Notes: generated by a model from the letters alone, not told the origin. 64,000 bases of DNA from Pseudosulfitobacter sp. DSM 107133 (GCF_022788695.1 NZ_CP085154.1:3038001-3102000); one strand, 5' to 3'. Shown: positions 41,174-52,381, numbered from the stretch's first letter. Program-made: numbers and translations.

Positions 41174-44100
41174 TTATTCGTCTTCCTCAGCGTCCAGGAG
41201 TTCCATGTTCAGGCCGAGGCCACGGACTTCTTTGACCAGAACGTTGAAGCTCTCCGGCACGCCGGCTTCAAAGTTGTCCTCGCCCTTGACGATGCTTTCA
41301 TAGACTTTCGTCCGTCCGGCAACGTCGTCCGACTTGACTGTCAGCATTTCCTGCAGGGTGTAGGCGGCGCCGTAGGCTTCCAGAGCCCAGACTTCCATCT
41401 CACCAAAGCGCTGGCCACCGAATTGCGCCTTACCACCCAGCGGCTGCTGGGTGACCAGGCTGTACGGCCCGGTCGAACGCGCGTGGATTTTGTCGTCCAC
41501 AAGGTGATGCAGTTTCAGCAGGTACTTCATGCCAACGGTCACGGGGCGGGCAAACTGCTCGCCTGTGCGACCGTCGAACAGGATCGACTGACCGGATGTG
41601 TCAAAGCCTGCGCGGCTGAGAGCGTTGTTCACGTCCGCCTCTTTTGCACCGTCAAAGACGGGCGTGGCGATCGGAACGCCGCGGGTCACGTTGCCCGCCG
41701 CTTCCAGCAGCACATCCTCTTCCATGTCCTTGATGCCCTCGTCGTAGACATCGTCGCCATAGGCCAGATGCATCGCTTCGCGCACCGGGGTCAGGTCACC
41801 CGACCGGCGGTATTCCTGCAATGCCTCGTCCACGTTGATGCCAAGGCCACGAGACGCCCAGCCCATGTGGGTTTCGAGAATCTGACCGACGTTCATGCGC
41901 GACGGCACGCCCAGCGGGTTCAGACAGAAGTCGACCGGCGTACCGTCCGCAAGGAACGGCATGTCCTCCATGGGAACCACTTTGGAGATAACCCCTTTGT
42001 TCCCGTGGCGGCCCGCCATCTTGTCGCCCGGTTGCAGCTTGCGCTTCACCGCGACAAAGACTTTGACCATCTTCATCACGCCCGGCGGCAGGTCGTCACC
42101 ACGGCGCACTTTCTCGACCTTGTCCTCGAAACGGGCGTCCAGAGTGCGCTTTTGCACTTCGTACTGCTCGTTCAGAGCCTCGATCACCTGTGCCGACTGC
42201 TCGTCTTTCACGGCAATCTGCCACCATGCCGAACGCGGGTATGCGTCCAGCATGTCGGCGTCGACGGTGCTGCCGGCTTTCACGCCCTTGGGACCCTTGG
42301 CCACTTCCTTGCCCAGCAGCATGTCACCCAGACGGGCATAGATGTTGCGGTCAAGGATCGCGAGTTCGTCGTCGCGGTCACGGGCCAGGCTTTCGACTTC
42401 TTCACGCTCGATTTGCAGGGCGCGTTCGTCTTTTTCGACGCCGTGACGGTTGAACACGCGCACTTCGACGACTGTGCCGAAGTCACCCGGTTTCACACGC
42501 AAGCTGGTATCGCGGACGTCCGATGCTTTTTCACCAAAGATGGCGCGCAGCAGCTTTTCTTCCGGCGTCATCGGGCTTTCGCCCTTGGGTGTGATCTTGC
42601 CGACCAGAATATCGCCCGGTTCAACATCCGCGCCGATGTACACGATGCCAGCCTCGTCGAGGTTGCGCAGCGCTTCTTCACCGACGTTGGGGATGTCGCG
42701 GGTGATTTCCTCTGGCCCAAGCTTGGTGTCACGGGCGGCGACTTCGAATTCCTCGATATGGATCGAGGTAAAGACGTCATCGCGCGACACGCGCTCGGAA
42801 ATCAGGATCGAGTCTTCGTAGTTGTAGCCGTTCCAGGGCATGAACGCGACGACCACGTTTTTACCCAGAGCCAGTTCGCCCATATCAGTGGACGGACCAT
42901 CGGCAATCACTTCGCCCTTCTGAACGGTGTCACCCACTTTGACCAGCGGACGCTGGTTGATACAGGTGTTCTGGTTCGAACGCTGGAATTTGCGCATGCG
43001 GTAGATGTCCACACCCGCGTCGCCCAGCTCCAGATCGGACGTGGCACGCACAACGATCCGGGTCGCATCGACCTGGTCGATGATACCGGCCCGTTTCGCC
43101 ATGATCGCAGCGCCGGAATCGCGCGCCACGACTTCTTCGATGCCGGTGCCGACCAGCGGCGCCTCGGCCCGCAGAAGCGGCACGGCCTGACGTTGCATGT
43201 TCGACCCCATCAGGGCGCGGTTGGCGTCGTCGTTTTCAAGGAACGGGATCAGCGATGCCGCGACCGAAACCAGCTGTTTCGGCGACACGTCGATCAGGTC
43301 GACGTTTTCGTTCGGGGACAGCGTGTAGTCGCCCGATTTCCGTGTCGACACCAGATCGTTCACAAAGCGCATGTTCTCGTCGAGGTTGGCGTTCGCCTGC
43401 GCCACCGTGTGACGCATTTCCTCGGTCGCGGACATGTAGTGCACTTCATCCGTCACCACCGAGTCCTTGACGACGCGGTAAGGTGTTTCGATAAAGCCGT
43501 ATTTGTTCACGCGGGCAAAGGTGGCCAGCGAGTTGATCAGACCGATGTTCGGACCTTCGGGCGTTTCAATCGGACACATCCGGCCATAGTGGGTCGGGTG
43601 AACGTCACGCACCTCAAAACCGGCACGCTCGCGGGTCAGACCGCCCGGCCCAAGCGCCGACAGGCGGCGTTTGTGTGTCACTTCGGACAGCGGGTTGGTT
43701 TGGTCCATGAACTGCGACAGCTGCGACGAGCCGAAGAATTCGCGCACGGCAGCGGCCGCCGGTTTGGCGTTGATCAGATCCTGCGGCATCACGGTGTCGA
43801 TTTCGACCGAGGACATACGTTCCTTGATCGCACGTTCCATGCGCAGCAGGCCGACGCGGTACTGGTTTTCCATCAGCTCGCCAACGGACCGCACACGGCG
43901 GTTGCCCAGGTGGTCAATGTCGTCGATGTCGCCACGGCCATCGCGCAGATCGACCAGCGCCTTGATGCAGGCCACGATGTCTTCGCGGCGCAGCGTGCGC
44001 TGGGTGTCGTCTGCGTCCAGATTCAGACGCATGTTCATTTTCACGCGGCCAACAGCCGACAGGTCGTAACGTTCGCTGTCAAAGAACAGCGTGTCGAACA

Positions 44101-45310
44101 GGTTGCTTGCCGCTTCGACGGTGGGCGGCTCGCCCGGACGCATCACGCGATAGATATCCATGAGCGCGGTGTCGCGGTTCATGTTCTTGTCGTTGTGCAT
44201 CGTGTTGCGCATGTAGGGACCGACATTGATATTGTCGATGTCCAGCACGGGGATCTCGGTGATGCCTGCGTCGATCAGCTCTTTGGCTGTGCCGCCGATC
44301 AGATCGCCGTCTTTGTCATACTCAAGCGTCAGCTCGTCACCGGCTTCGATGTAGATCGCGCCGGTTTCCTCGTTGATCATGTCCTTGGCTGCGAATTTGC
44401 CAACGATGTGATCGAAGGGCACCAGCAGGTTTTCAACATCGCCTGCGTCAATCATCTGTTTGACCGCGCGGGGGGTGATTTTCTTGCCGGCTTCCGCAAT
44501 CACTTCGCCCGAAGCTGCGTTCACCAGATCATATGTGGGACGGGTGCCGCGCACGCGGTCGGGGAAGAACGGCGTGACCCAGCCCTTGTTCTTCTCCAGC
44601 TTGAACGTGATCGTGTTATAGTAGGCGTCCATGATCGCCTCCTGGTCCAGACCCAGTGCATAAAGCAGGGTCGTGACAGGAAGCTTCCGACGGCGGTCGA
44701 TGCGTGCGAACACGATGTCCTTGGCGTCGAATTCAAAGTCCAGCCAGCTGCCGCGGTAGGGAATGATGCGGCAGGCGAACAGCAGTTTGCCCGAAGAGTG
44801 GGTTTTGCCCTTGTCGTGGTCAAAAAACACGCCCGGCGAACGGTGCATCTGGGAAACGATCACACGTTCGGTGCCGTTCACGACAAAAGTGCCGTTCGGC
44901 GTCATCAGGGGCATGTCGCCCATGAACACGTCTTGTTCTTTGATGTCTTTGACCGATTTCGCGCCTGTGTCTTCGTCGACATCAAACACGATCAGGCGCA
45001 GCGTCACTTTCAACGGCGCGCTATAGGTCATGTCACGTTGCTGGCATTCCTCAACGTCGTATTTCGGCTTTTCCAGCTCGTATTTGACGTATTCAAGGAT
45101 CGAGGTTTCATTGAAATCCTTGATCGGGAAAACCGATTGGAACACGCCCTGAATACCATCACCATCGGTGGGGGTTTCCGCGTCGCCGGAGTTCAGGAAA
45201 AGATCGTACGAGGATTTCTGGACCTCGATCAGGTTCGGCATTTCCAGCACTTCGCGGATTTTGCCGTAGTATTTACGAAGACGTTTCTGGCCAAGGAAGG
45301 ATTGCGCCAT
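41174..45310 (-). CDS. rpoB: DNA-directed RNA polymerase subunit beta
   Basis: A 1378-residue beta subunit. The rifampicin pocket [20 protein letters not shown] and [13 protein letters not shown] has the wild-type residues at the classic resistance positions. The late [20 protein letters not shown] and [20 protein letters not shown] match the catalytic region. The ATG at 45310 ([20 protein letters not shown]) is used; four extra upstream codons are not conserved. Confidence 0.99.
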   Translation of the reverse strand: MAQSFLGQKRLRKYYGKIREVLEMPNLIEVQKSSYDLFLNSGDAETPTDGDGIQGVFQSVFPIKDFNETSILEYVKYELEKPKYDVEECQQRDMTYSAPLKVTLRLIVFDVDEDTGAKSVKDIKEQDVFMGDMPLMTPNGTFVVNGTERVIVSQMHRSPGVFFDHDKGKTHSSGKLLFACRIIPYRGSWLDFEFDAKDIVFARIDRRRKLPVTTLLYALGLDQEAIMDAYYNTITFKLEKNKGWVTPFFPDRVRGTRPTYDLVNAASGEVIAEAGKKITPRAVKQMIDAGDVENLLVPFDHIVGKFAAKDMINEETGAIYIEAGDELTLEYDKDGDLIGGTAKELIDAGITEIPVLDIDNINVGPYMRNTMHNDKNMNRDTALMDIYRVMRPGEPPTVEAASNLFDTLFFDSERYDLSAVGRVKMNMRLNLDADDTQRTLRREDIVACIKALVDLRDGRGDIDDIDHLGNRRVRSVGELMENQYRVGLLRMERAIKERMSSVEIDTVMPQDLINAKPAAAAVREFFGSSQLSQFMDQTNPLSEVTHKRRLSALGPGGLTRERAGFEVRDVHPTHYGRMCPIETPEGPNIGLINSLATFARVNKYGFIETPYRVVKDSVVTDEVHYMSATEEMRHTVAQANANLDENMRFVNDLVSTRKSGDYTLSPNENVDLIDVSPKQLVSVAASLIPFLENDDANRALMGSNMQRQAVPLLRAEAPLVGTGIEEVVARDSGAAIMAKRAGIIDQVDATRIVVRATSDLELGDAGVDIYRMRKFQRSNQNTCINQRPLVKVGDTVQKGEVIADGPSTDMGELALGKNVVVAFMPWNGYNYEDSILISERVSRDDVFTSIHIEEFEVAARDTKLGPEEITRDIPNVGEEALRNLDEAGIVYIGADVEPGDILVGKITPKGESPMTPEEKLLRAIFGEKASDVRDTSLRVKPGDFGTVVEVRVFNRHGVEKDERALQIEREEVESLARDRDDELAILDRNIYARLGDMLLGKEVAKGPKGVKAGSTVDADMLDAYPRSAWWQIAVKDEQSAQVIEALNEQYEVQKRTLDARFEDKVEKVRRGDDLPPGVMKMVKVFVAVKRKLQPGDKMAGRHGNKGVISKVVPMEDMPFLADGTPVDFCLNPLGVPSRMNVGQILETHMGWASRGLGINVDEALQEYRRSGDLTPVREAMHLAYGDDVYDEGIKDMEEDVLLEAAGNVTRGVPIATPVFDGAKEADVNNALSRAGFDTSGQSILFDGRTGEQFARPVTVGMKYLLKLHHLVDDKIHARSTGPYSLVTQQPLGGKAQFGGQRFGEMEVWALEAYGAAYTLQEMLTVKSDDVAGRTKVYESIVKGEDNFEAGVPESFNVLVKEVRGLGLNMELLDAEEDE

Positions 45311-45490
45311 GTGAACTGTCACCTTTCAGATTCTCTGCGAGCGCGCGCACCGTCGGGCCACGGTACACCGCCCAGTCGAGATGGTTGGGTTTCGGTCAAT
45401 TCATGGCCCTCGTCCCACCGAGTGCCTCCCGACCTTTGAAACCACATCCTGGAAAACGCTTCATTCAGAAGCCCTTGCCAAGACAGGTTC

Positions 45491-45520
45491 GGCTGGACCC
45501 GGAAAACTCCGGGTCCAGCC
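45491..45520 (-). promoter_or_regulatory. Hairpin between rplL and rpoB (attenuator or processing site)
   Basis: A perfect 12-bp stem: GGCTGGACCCGG (45491-45502) and CCGGGTCCAGCC (45509-45520), with a six-base loop. There is no T run. Its position equals that of the partial terminator and RNase III site of other bacteria, which lowers rpoBC expression relative to rplL. Confidence 0.6.
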
Positions 45521-45556
45521 TTGAATGCGACATGGGGCAAGCCCCATGCGGTTGGC

Positions 45557-45931
45557 TTACGCCAGTTCGACTTCAGCGCCAGCTGCTTCCAGCTTGGTTT
45601 TGATTTCTTCGGCTTCGTCTTTCGACACGCCTTCTTTGATCTTGCCACCGGCTTCGACCAGGTCTTTGGCTTCTTTCAGGCCCAGGCCTGTGATGCCGCG
45701 GACTTCTTTGATGACGTTGATTTTCGATGCGCCTGCGTTTTTCAGAACGACGTCGAATTCAGTCTTCTCTTCCTCGGCTGCGCCACCGGCGTCAGCAGGA
45801 CCAGCCATCATCACAGCGCCACCAGCGGCGGGCTCGATGCCGTACTCGTCTTTGAGGATTGTTTTCAGTTCTTGTGCTTCCAGCAGGGTCAGACCAACGA
45901 TGTCTTCTGCCAGTTTTTTCAGATCAGCCAT
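45557..45931 (-). CDS. rplL: 50S ribosomal protein L7/L12
   Basis: A 124-residue stalk protein. The N-terminal dimerisation part [20 protein letters not shown], an Ala/Gly hinge near 35-52 and the C-terminal [20 protein letters not shown] then [20 protein letters not shown], which binds translation factors. Normal length. Confidence 0.98.
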   Translation of the reverse strand: MADLKKLAEDIVGLTLLEAQELKTILKDEYGIEPAAGGAVMMAGPADAGGAAEEEKTEFDVVLKNAGASKINVIKEVRGITGLGLKEAKDLVEAGGKIKEGVSKDEAEEIKTKLEAAGAEVELA

Positions 45932-46002
45932 GTTCAGCTCTTTCCGTTACGATATGTGTGTTCCAACGTGATGGGTCAACCACACGCCAGTATGACGTTG
46001 CT

Positions 46003-46518
46003 TTATGCAGCCGCCTTGTCCTCGATTGTGGACAAGATGGACGCGATGTTGCTTGCAGGCGCGCCAATGGCCCCGGCGATGTTGCTTGCAGGTGCGGCGA
46101 TGCAGCCCACGATCGAAGCAATAAGCTCCTCGCGCGAAGGCATTTTCGACACAGCTGTAACACCAGCCCGGTCCAGAGCGTTCTCACCCATGGCACCGCC
46201 AAGGATCACGAATTTGTCGTGGTCTTTGGCGAAGTCCTCGGACACCTTGGCAGCAGCCACGGGATCTTCGGAGAAGGTCAGAACGGTCATACCCGTCAGG
46301 AGGTCACCGATGCTTTCGCACGGCTTTCCACCAAGGGCGATTTTGGCGAGCCTGTTTTTGGCAACACGCACTGCGCTTCCGTGCTCGGCGGCACGGGCAC
46401 GCAGATCTTGCATGTTCGCAACTGTCAGACCGGCGTAGTGGGCAACCACAACGACGCCAGAGCTTTCGAAGATTTGGCCGAGTTCCTCGACCACTTTCTC
46501 TTTCTGGGCTCTATCCAC
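46003..46518 (-). CDS. rplJ: 50S ribosomal protein L10 (GTG start)
   Basis: A 171-residue L10, the base of the stalk. It reads [20 protein letters not shown] with a GTG start and GGAG seven bases upstream; no ATG fits. [20 protein letters not shown] is near 56-75. Long upstream region at 46519-46780 probably carries the autoregulatory leader. Confidence 0.97.
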   Translation of the reverse strand: MDRAQKEKVVEELGQIFESSGVVVVAHYAGLTVANMQDLRARAAEHGSAVRVAKNRLAKIALGGKPCESIGDLLTGMTVLTFSEDPVAAAKVSEDFAKDHDKFVILGGAMGENALDRAGVTAVSKMPSREELIASIVGCIAAPASNIAGAIGAPASNIASILSTIEDKAAA

Positions 46519-46780
46519 AGTTTCACTCCAAGTATGGGGGTTTCCCCCCGGCTCAATTCAGCAACCCAAAGGGTCACCACTTAGGTCCGCTTCAGGGACC
46601 GAGGCCAAAATCACCGCGTTGCGGATCCTTTAAATCTCGTTTCCCATCTCAGGAAGGAATTATGAATGCGGCTGCATTCACCCTCCGTCTCGGACAGAAC
46701 GGGGAAACCACAAAGGCGTCCCCGCCAACCCGCTTGCGCGGGATCTTGTGCGGGGCAAGGTTTCCCCTGCCCCGAAAAAC
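46519..46780 (-). ncRNA. Probable L10 leader region
   Basis: A 262-bp space between rplA and rplJ, where the L10 leader RNA is expected. It holds a hairpin near 46751-46776 (CGGGGCA and TGCCCCG) and, right before the ribosome binding site, GGGGG/CCCCC near 46535. I cannot match it base by base to the known L10 leader, so the call rests on position and hairpins. Confidence 0.45.
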
Positions 46781-47479
46781 TTACTCGGTAACCGCGTTGT
46801 CCACGTCAACCGACACGCCCGGGCCCATTGTGGAGCTGAGCGAGACCTTTTTCATGTAAGTACCTTTGGCACCGGCGGGACGCGCCTTGGCCACGGCACC
46901 AACAAAGGCGCGGATGTTTTCAGCCAGCTTGGCCGCGTCGAACGAAACCTTGCCAACGCCGGCGTGCACGACGCCCGCTTTTTCGGCCTTGAACTGGACT
47001 TCGCCGCCTTTGGCAGCTTTGACCGCGTCCGCCACATCCATGGTGACCGTGCCCACTTTGGGGTTCGGCATCAGGTTGCGGGGGCCCAGAACCTTACCCA
47101 GACGGCCGACGATCGGCATCATGTCGGGTGTTGCGATGCAGCGATCGAATTCGATCTTGCCGCCTTGCACGATTTCCATCAGGTCCTCGGCGCCAACGAT
47201 GTCGGCTCCGGCTGCTTTGGCTTCGTCGGCCTTGGGACCACGGGCGAAAACAGCGACGCGCACGTCTTTGCCGGTGCCGTTGGGCAGGCCAACCACGCCA
47301 CGCACCATTTGGTCCGCGTGACGGGGGTCAACACCCAGGTTCATCGAAATCTCGACGGTTTCGTCGAACTTGGCCTTGGCGTTGCCCTGGATCAGCGCAA
47401 TTGCGTCTTCGACCGACAGGTTCTCTTTGCCAGCGAAAGCTGCGCGGGCGGCGGTGGTGCGTTTTCCGAACTTTGCCAT
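46781..47479 (-). CDS. rplA: 50S ribosomal protein L1
   Basis: A 232-residue L1 of the exit-site stalk. It starts [20 protein letters not shown]. The signature region [20 protein letters not shown] is near 114-133 with [12 protein letters not shown] next. It lies one base after rplK. Confidence 0.98.
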   Translation of the reverse strand: MAKFGKRTTAARAAFAGKENLSVEDAIALIQGNAKAKFDETVEISMNLGVDPRHADQMVRGVVGLPNGTGKDVRVAVFARGPKADEAKAAGADIVGAEDLMEIVQGGKIEFDRCIATPDMMPIVGRLGKVLGPRNLMPNPKVGTVTMDVADAVKAAKGGEVQFKAEKAGVVHAGVGKVSFDAAKLAENIRAFVGAVAKARPAGAKGTYMKKVSLSSTMGPGVSVDVDNAVTE

Positions 47480-47480
47480 C

Positions 47481-47906
47481 TTACTTCACCTCGATGCCCA
47501 TAGAGCGGGCAGAGCCCAGGATGATCTGCATCGCCGCTTCGATCGAATTGGCGTTCAGGTCTTTCATCTTCGCTTCGGCGATTTCGCGGATCTGCTTGGT
47601 TGTCACAGTCCCGACGGTTTCACGGCTGGGCGTTTTCGCACCAGACTTCACCTTGGCCGCTTTTTTCAGGAAGTAGGACGCCGGGGGCGTCTTGATGTCC
47701 ATGGTGAAGGACTTGTCCTGGTAATATGTGATCACGGTCGGGCACGGCGCACCGGGCTCCATGTCTGCTGTCTTGGCGTTGAACGCCTTGCAGAATTCCA
47801 TGATGTTGATGCCGCGCTGACCCAGCGCCGGACCGACCGGCGGGGAGGGGTTTGCTTGACCGGCGGGCACTTGCAACTTCATAGTGCCGACGAGTTTCTT
47901 GGCCAT
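47481..47906 (-). CDS. rplK: 50S ribosomal protein L11
   Basis: A 141-residue L11 at the GTPase centre. It starts [40 protein letters not shown] is near 21-40. The C-terminal [20 protein letters not shown] is standard. It is 100 bp downstream of nusG. Confidence 0.98.
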   Translation of the reverse strand: MAKKLVGTMKLQVPAGQANPSPPVGPALGQRGINIMEFCKAFNAKTADMEPGAPCPTVITYYQDKSFTMDIKTPPASYFLKKAAKVKSGAKTPSRETVGTVTTKQIREIAEAKMKDLNANSIEAAMQIILGSARSMGIEVK

Positions 47907-48009
47907 GGGCCTTCTCCTGTTTCAACCCCCGCAGGACGCGTCCCTTGGGGCTTTGCGTTGTGTGGTCCGGTTTGGATGCCGCGGCACCCTCGCCTCCCAC
48001 AATTCACAC

Positions 48010-48543
48010 TCACATCTGTTTGGTGACCTGAGTGAATTCCAGTTCCACGGGCGTTTCGCGCCCGAAGATCGACACCGTCACCTTGAGGCGCTGCGCATCT
48101 TCATCAACTTCTTCGACCATGCCATCGAAATCCTCGAACGGACCGTCGTTCACCTTGACGCGCTCGCCCACTTCAAAGTGGATCAGAGTGCGCGGGCTGT
48201 CTTCGCCTTCCTGAACGCGGTTCAGGATCTGGTTTACCTCGGCGTCGCGCATCGGCATCGGGCGCCCTTGGGGGCCCAGGAAACCGGTGACGCGGTTGAT
48301 CGAGCTGATCAGGTGATATCCGCGGTCGGACATCTCCATGTGGACCAGCACATAACCGGGCATAAAGCGACGCTCGGTCGTGACCTTCTTGCCGCGGCGC
48401 ACCTCGATGACCTCTTCGGTCGGCACCAGAACTTCGTCGATCTCACCTTCGAGCTGCTGCTCGACGGCGGAGGTGCGAATTTGCTCGGCAATTTTCTTTT
48501 CGAAGTTCGAAAGAACACTGACCGAATACCACCGTTTCGCCAT
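48010..48543 (-). CDS. nusG: Transcription termination/antitermination protein NusG
   Basis: A 177-residue NusG. The NGN domain opens [20 protein letters not shown] and contains [14 protein letters not shown] near 59-72 and [14 protein letters not shown] near 85-98. The KOW domain near 125-177 contains [20 protein letters not shown]. The ATG at 48543 is the conserved start. It lies 220 bp downstream of secE. Confidence 0.97.
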   Translation of the reverse strand: MAKRWYSVSVLSNFEKKIAEQIRTSAVEQQLEGEIDEVLVPTEEVIEVRRGKKVTTERRFMPGYVLVHMEMSDRGYHLISSINRVTGFLGPQGRPMPMRDAEVNQILNRVQEGEDSPRTLIHFEVGERVKVNDGPFEDFDGMVEEVDEDAQRLKVTVSIFGRETPVELEFTQVTKQM

Positions 48544-48765
48544 AAGCTCGTCTGCCTCTCTTGGTGCGACACGAAGACGTGTCAAATTCTTAATAATTTT
48601 CAGACACTTGGCCCGACTGACCTGAACAAAAAATCGGCGCGCAACACGAATCGCCGCACGCCCTCTGTCAGGTCAGGGTTGCCGTCTACTCCGACAATCG
48701 CAGAGTTTCAAGGCCTTGATCGGGTTTGTGGGGCTTTTGGCAAGGAACGGCTGACAGCGTTACGC

Positions 48766-48963
48766 TTAGCCGAACATCGTCAGAATTTGCTGCAAGCCGC
48801 CGCGGATCAGGATGTCGACCAGCGCAAAAAACACGGCAACCAGCGCCGCCATGATGAACACCATCACGGTGGTCAGCATGACCTCGCGCCGCGTCGGCCA
48901 AACGACCTTGCTGACTTCGGTGCGCACTTGCTGGATGAATTGCAGCGGATTGGTGGTGGCCAT
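48766..48963 (-). CDS. secE: Preprotein translocase subunit SecE
   Basis: A 65-residue single-span SecE. The conserved amphipathic part FIQQVRTEVSKVVWPTRREV is at about 8-27, followed by one membrane helix, MLTTVMVFIMAALVAVFFAL. This is the short form without the two extra helices of E. coli. It precedes nusG. Confidence 0.95.
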   Translation of the reverse strand: MATTNPLQFIQQVRTEVSKVVWPTRREVMLTTVMVFIMAALVAVFFALVDILIRGGLQQILTMFG

Positions 48964-49041
48964 GACAGGCTCCTATCGGATTGGTCCGGCCCATGTAACG
49001 GGCTGCGGCTGCGAATTCAAGGCCCCTTGCAGGTGCCGGCC

Positions 49042-49668
49042 TCAGGCGGCGGCACCCTGATCGGGGGATTGGTCCTGCAAGCGTTGCAGACGCGTGGCCA
49101 TGACGGCGTCGTGGCGGTCATCAGCCTCAAGCACCGATTGCAGGTCGGGCAGATACAGAGCATCGACCCAGCCATCGGGGAACAGGTCCAGCAGACTGTC
49201 CCAACGATAGGCAAACCCGTCGATCCATGCGGCCAGCCGCGCCCCGCGTTCGGGTGCGCGGGCGATGTACCACTTCAACAGGGCGACCGTGCCCGCCCAC
49301 AGCCGGTCGGGCCCGAAGGCCAGAAACACGCCCAGAACCAGAAACAGGCCAAGCACCAGCGCCAGAACAACCCATGCAGGACGCAGCACCACGACCAGCG
49401 CAATGGCGGCCCAGATGATCTGGCGACGGCTGGGGCGAAAGCCGCGCAGGCGGGCGACAACACGATGCAAGGCGTCCTTTGCCCGCCCCTGCGTGGCGCG
49501 GCGTGCCGGCCCTGCTGTCACAGCCACATGTTCAACAGGTGTCGCTGCCATCTGCGCGCGTGGTGACGGCGCGCGGGGGGCTTCGGGGGTAACATTTTCA
49601 TCGGTCACCAGATCACGGATCAGAGACAGCGTGTCGGGACCAAGATCCGCTTTGGCAGAATCGGACAT
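49042..49668 (-). CDS. Membrane protein of unknown function
   Basis: A 208-residue protein with a polar Pro/Ala-rich N-terminal third, a basic stretch (RLRGFRPSRRQ), and a long hydrophobic region near 88-125 (IIWAAIALVVVLRPAWVVLA and LVLGLFLVLGVFLAFGP) that could make two membrane helices. The C-terminal part is soluble and acidic. The ATG at 49668 has AAAGG at a good distance. I do not recognise a family. It lies between secE and the cyclase gene on the same strand. Confidence 0.7.
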   Translation of the reverse strand: MSDSAKADLGPDTLSLIRDLVTDENVTPEAPRAPSPRAQMAATPVEHVAVTAGPARRATQGRAKDALHRVVARLRGFRPSRRQIIWAAIALVVVLRPAWVVLALVLGLFLVLGVFLAFGPDRLWAGTVALLKWYIARAPERGARLAAWIDGFAYRWDSLLDLFPDGWVDALYLPDLQSVLEADDRHDAVMATRLQRLQDQSPDQGAAA

Positions 49669-49779
49669 GGGGGAACCTTTGGCAGACATTAACAAACCAT
49701 GCCGACATAAAGGCAGAATGCGCAATGACGGCGGCGGCATTATGGCGAAACTGTGGCGCTGTTTCCGGCCGGCCCCGCG

Positions 49780-51507
49780 CTACTCGGGCAGGCCACTGGC
49801 CAGCAACGCACCCGCAACATCAGAGATATTTGCGAACTTTCCGGTGTGCAGCGTGAACTTGGACACGCGGAATCCGGGGTGCCGCCCGATCAGGTTCGCG
49901 GCTTCTGCCGTCGCCTCGGACTGTTGTCCAAGCCGATGCAACGCAACCGTCTTCAAGACCTGCAAGCCGACGATATTGGGATTTCGCAGCAATCCCCTTT
50001 CGGCATGACCAAGGGCGTTCGCGTTGTCGCCCAACCCGATATAACAATTGGTCAGCGCCATATATGTGCGAAAGACCAGCGGGTCCAGGTGGTTCAATCT
50101 CAGCGCTGTTTCGCCATAGGCGATACCTTTGGCCGGATCCCCAAAAAACGCTTCCAGCAGCGCACGCGACACCCAGGCCCAGGCAAAACTGGGGCACAGC
50201 TCGACAGCTTCGGCGACCAGCTCCTTGCCGCGTTCGATGTCATAGAAATGAAAGGCAATCGCATAACCCGCATAGGCGCGGGTTTCGACGTCGCACTGCG
50301 CACTGCCCAGCGCCGCGCGTGCCAAAGCGACGCCTTTCTCGCGCAGGGCATCCGACTCGTCGGCGGATTGCCATGCGACCCGCAGCGTGGTGCACCACGC
50401 CAGAACCGCCTTGGCACTGGCATAGTCGGGATAGGCCTGTATCACGCTTTCCAATATCTGCTCGGCCTCGGTGATTCTTGCACTGTTGAGGCACCCCAGC
50501 GCCGAGAGGAACAGCTCGTAAGCCGACCGGTCGGTGGGACGTTTGCGCATTGACCGCTGGATTTCGAGCGCCTGAAGCTGTGGCGCTATTGTTGTGGCAA
50601 TCTTGCTGGTCACGACGTCCTGAAATTCAAAGATATCGTTCAGCTGGCCATCATAGCGGTCAGCCCAGATCTGGCGACGGTCCGAAGCGTCTGCCAGCTG
50701 TACCGAAACCCTGATCCGGTCGGTCGACCGCCGCAGGCTGCCCTCGACGATGTAGCGCACGCCAAGTTCTGCACCGATTTCGCGGATATCAACCACCAGC
50801 CCCTTGTAGGTGAATGCCGAATTGCGCGCGATGACAAACAGCCACGGCACCCCCGACAGCACAGTGGTCAGATCCTCGGCCAGACTGTCCGCCAGAAATT
50901 CGTCTTCATCCCCGTTCGAAAACACCTTGAACGGCAGGATCGCAATGGACGGTTTTTCCGGCAGTTCGGGATGCGCCAGACTTACAGGGTGCACGCCATC
51001 AGTCTCAAGCTGGTAAACCTGAACGGGTTTTTCGATGTTCTTGAGGGTTTTCAGGCCCAGATCCTTGAACGTCAGATCCAGACGCCGGTCGACGTCTTCG
51101 AACACTTTGGCCGAAATCAGAACCGATCCGGGCGCGGCCAGGCTTTCGAGACGGGCGGCAATATTCACCCCGTCACCAAAGATGTCCTCTGCTTCCTCAA
51201 GAATGTCTCCGGCATGAACGCCCATGCGAAACACGGCGCGTTCGGAAATGGCAATCTTGTGGTTCCGCTCCAGCGCGATCTTTTGCAGGATGGCAGCACA
51301 TGCAACAGCATCAACGACCGAGCCGAATTCAGCCAGAAAGCCATCGCCCATCGTTTTGACCATCCGCCCGTGATGCAGCGCAATCTGCGGCTCGAATGCG
51401 CTGATATGCCCACGCACGGTGCGGACGGCCGTCATCTCGTCGCTTTGAACGAGGGCACCGTAATCAGATACATCCGCCGCCAGAATCGCCGCCAGTCGCC
51501 GTTTCAC
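49780..51507 (-). CDS. Adenylate cyclase (class III) with TolB-like and TPR regions
   Basis: A 575-residue protein. The class III cyclase domain (1-165) has metal-binding Asp12 (LAADVSDY) and Asp55 (KTMGDGFLAEFG), with substrate-contact Lys51, and Asn115 and Arg119 in DIFGDGVNIAARLE; it looks catalytically complete. A TolB-like N-terminal domain with PSIAILPFKVFSNGDEDEFL follows near 182-200, then TPR-like helices from about 340 to the end. The GTG at 51507 is chosen because GGAGG is five bases upstream and the family normally starts KRRLAAILAAD; an ATG ten codons earlier has no such site. It sits between secE and tRNA-Trp. Confidence 0.88.
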   Translation of the reverse strand: MKRRLAAILAADVSDYGALVQSDEMTAVRTVRGHISAFEPQIALHHGRMVKTMGDGFLAEFGSVVDAVACAAILQKIALERNHKIAISERAVFRMGVHAGDILEEAEDIFGDGVNIAARLESLAAPGSVLISAKVFEDVDRRLDLTFKDLGLKTLKNIEKPVQVYQLETDGVHPVSLAHPELPEKPSIAILPFKVFSNGDEDEFLADSLAEDLTTVLSGVPWLFVIARNSAFTYKGLVVDIREIGAELGVRYIVEGSLRRSTDRIRVSVQLADASDRRQIWADRYDGQLNDIFEFQDVVTSKIATTIAPQLQALEIQRSMRKRPTDRSAYELFLSALGCLNSARITEAEQILESVIQAYPDYASAKAVLAWCTTLRVAWQSADESDALREKGVALARAALGSAQCDVETRAYAGYAIAFHFYDIERGKELVAEAVELCPSFAWAWVSRALLEAFFGDPAKGIAYGETALRLNHLDPLVFRTYMALTNCYIGLGDNANALGHAERGLLRNPNIVGLQVLKTVALHRLGQQSEATAEAANLIGRHPGFRVSKFTLHTGKFANISDVAGALLASGLPE

Positions 51508-51673
51508 ATGGTCCTCCGTCGGTCCGGGGCAACTCATGACGACTTACCCAATTCGACAGTTCATGTTCCGACCGTCAAAGGCAAGGCTGTTGACCATTCA
51601 CCTTTTCCACAGGAACACATACAGCCGTGCGCCCGAAACAGGCGAAGCTTTGCAAAACTGTTCTGGAGGATGA

Positions 51674-51749
51674 TGGCAGGGGCAGAAGGGTTCGAACCCT
51701 CGACCTACGGTTTTGGAGACCGTCGCTCTACCAGCTGAGCTATACCCCT
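51674..51749 (-). tRNA. tRNA-Trp (anticodon CCA)
   Basis: A 76-base cloverleaf with acceptor AGGGGTA/TGCCCCT, anticodon stem ACGGT/ACCGT around CTCCAAA (anticodon CCA), T-loop GGTTCGAACC, discriminator G and encoded CCA (51674-51676). Its location upstream of secE is usual in alphaproteobacteria, although two genes separate them here. Confidence 0.97.
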
Positions 51750-51763
51750 ACGCGATCGCTGCG

Positions 51764-51792
51764 TGATTACGCGGCACGCGGCTGCATTGCAA
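51764..51792 (-). promoter_or_regulatory. Possible promoter of tRNA-Trp
   Basis: On the minus strand TTGCAA (51787-51792), a 17-bp spacer and TAATCA (51764-51769), 14 bp before the tRNA. Confidence 0.4.
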
Positions 51793-51802
51793 GAGTGTTT
51801 TC

Positions 51803-51820
51803 GGGTCTGGACCCATTAAT
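51803..51820. repeat. End-type copy of the palindromic repeat
   Basis: GGGTCTGGACCCATTAAT, the same 18 bases as the left end of the MITE-like element (2490-2507). No second end is found within the next few hundred bases, so it is a solo end or relic between DUF1772 and tRNA-Trp. Confidence 0.65.
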
Positions 51821-51831
51821 GCCAGGGATCG

Positions 51832-52323
51832 TCAGGTGCGGTGCTGCGCCTGCATCAACGCGACACCGACCAGCAGCAGCGCAACACCGCTGGTCAGCGT
51901 GCGCAGGCTGTTCCACAACTGCCATGGCCCCGAATAGGCCGCCCAAATCTCGGCCGCCCGATCAGAGGGCAGGCTGACCAGGGCCAGCGCCTGGTTCATC
52001 GGAACATTCACCGCCATCGTCGCCACAACGGACGTCACGGAAAAAACCAAAGCCGCCGCCAGAATCACCCCTGCCCTGCGGTGGGCGGTGACAAAGGCCA
52101 TAATCACCGTCGCCAGCAACACCAGCGGCGTGCCGAAAAAGCTGACTGCAAAGACGCCGTTGCGCACCGAGGCATTCATTGCCTGCATCGCGGCGATTGC
52201 AATCTCGGGGCGCGCGCCATCCAGCCCCCACATGGTCGAGCAGACCCATGCATAAAAGAACCCGAAGATCGCACCGGTTTCGAGCAGGCTGAGAAGCAGG
52301 AAGCTGCGGAATGTGAACAGCAT
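51832..52323 (-). CDS. DUF1772 (anthrone oxygenase-like) membrane protein
   Basis: A 163-residue protein with four hydrophobic helices, starting MLFTFRSFLLLSLLETGAIF. The middle MNASVRNGVFAVSFFGTPLV and the late VNVPMNQALALVSLPSDRAA followed by W...W fit DUF1772, a family that includes anthrone oxygenases. The role here is unknown. AGGG precedes the ATG at 52323. It lies 58 bp from the acetyltransferase gene in the same orientation. Confidence 0.7.
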   Translation of the reverse strand: MLFTFRSFLLLSLLETGAIFGFFYAWVCSTMWGLDGARPEIAIAAMQAMNASVRNGVFAVSFFGTPLVLLATVIMAFVTAHRRAGVILAAALVFSVTSVVATMAVNVPMNQALALVSLPSDRAAEIWAAYSGPWQLWNSLRTLTSGVALLLVGVALMQAQHRT

Positions 52324-52381
52324 TGGAAAAACCCTCTGAAGCAATGTCAGGTGATACGATGCGCCGGTGCGATTCCGTCGG

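Noticed and set aside
36847..41235. A 1462-codon open frame on the plus strand opposite rpoC
   Set aside because: It is the antisense shadow of rpoC caused by high GC at third codon positions. It has no family match and no ribosome binding site; rpoC is certain.
41423..45439. A 1338-codon open frame on the plus strand opposite rpoB
   Set aside because: Antisense shadow of rpoB for the same reason.
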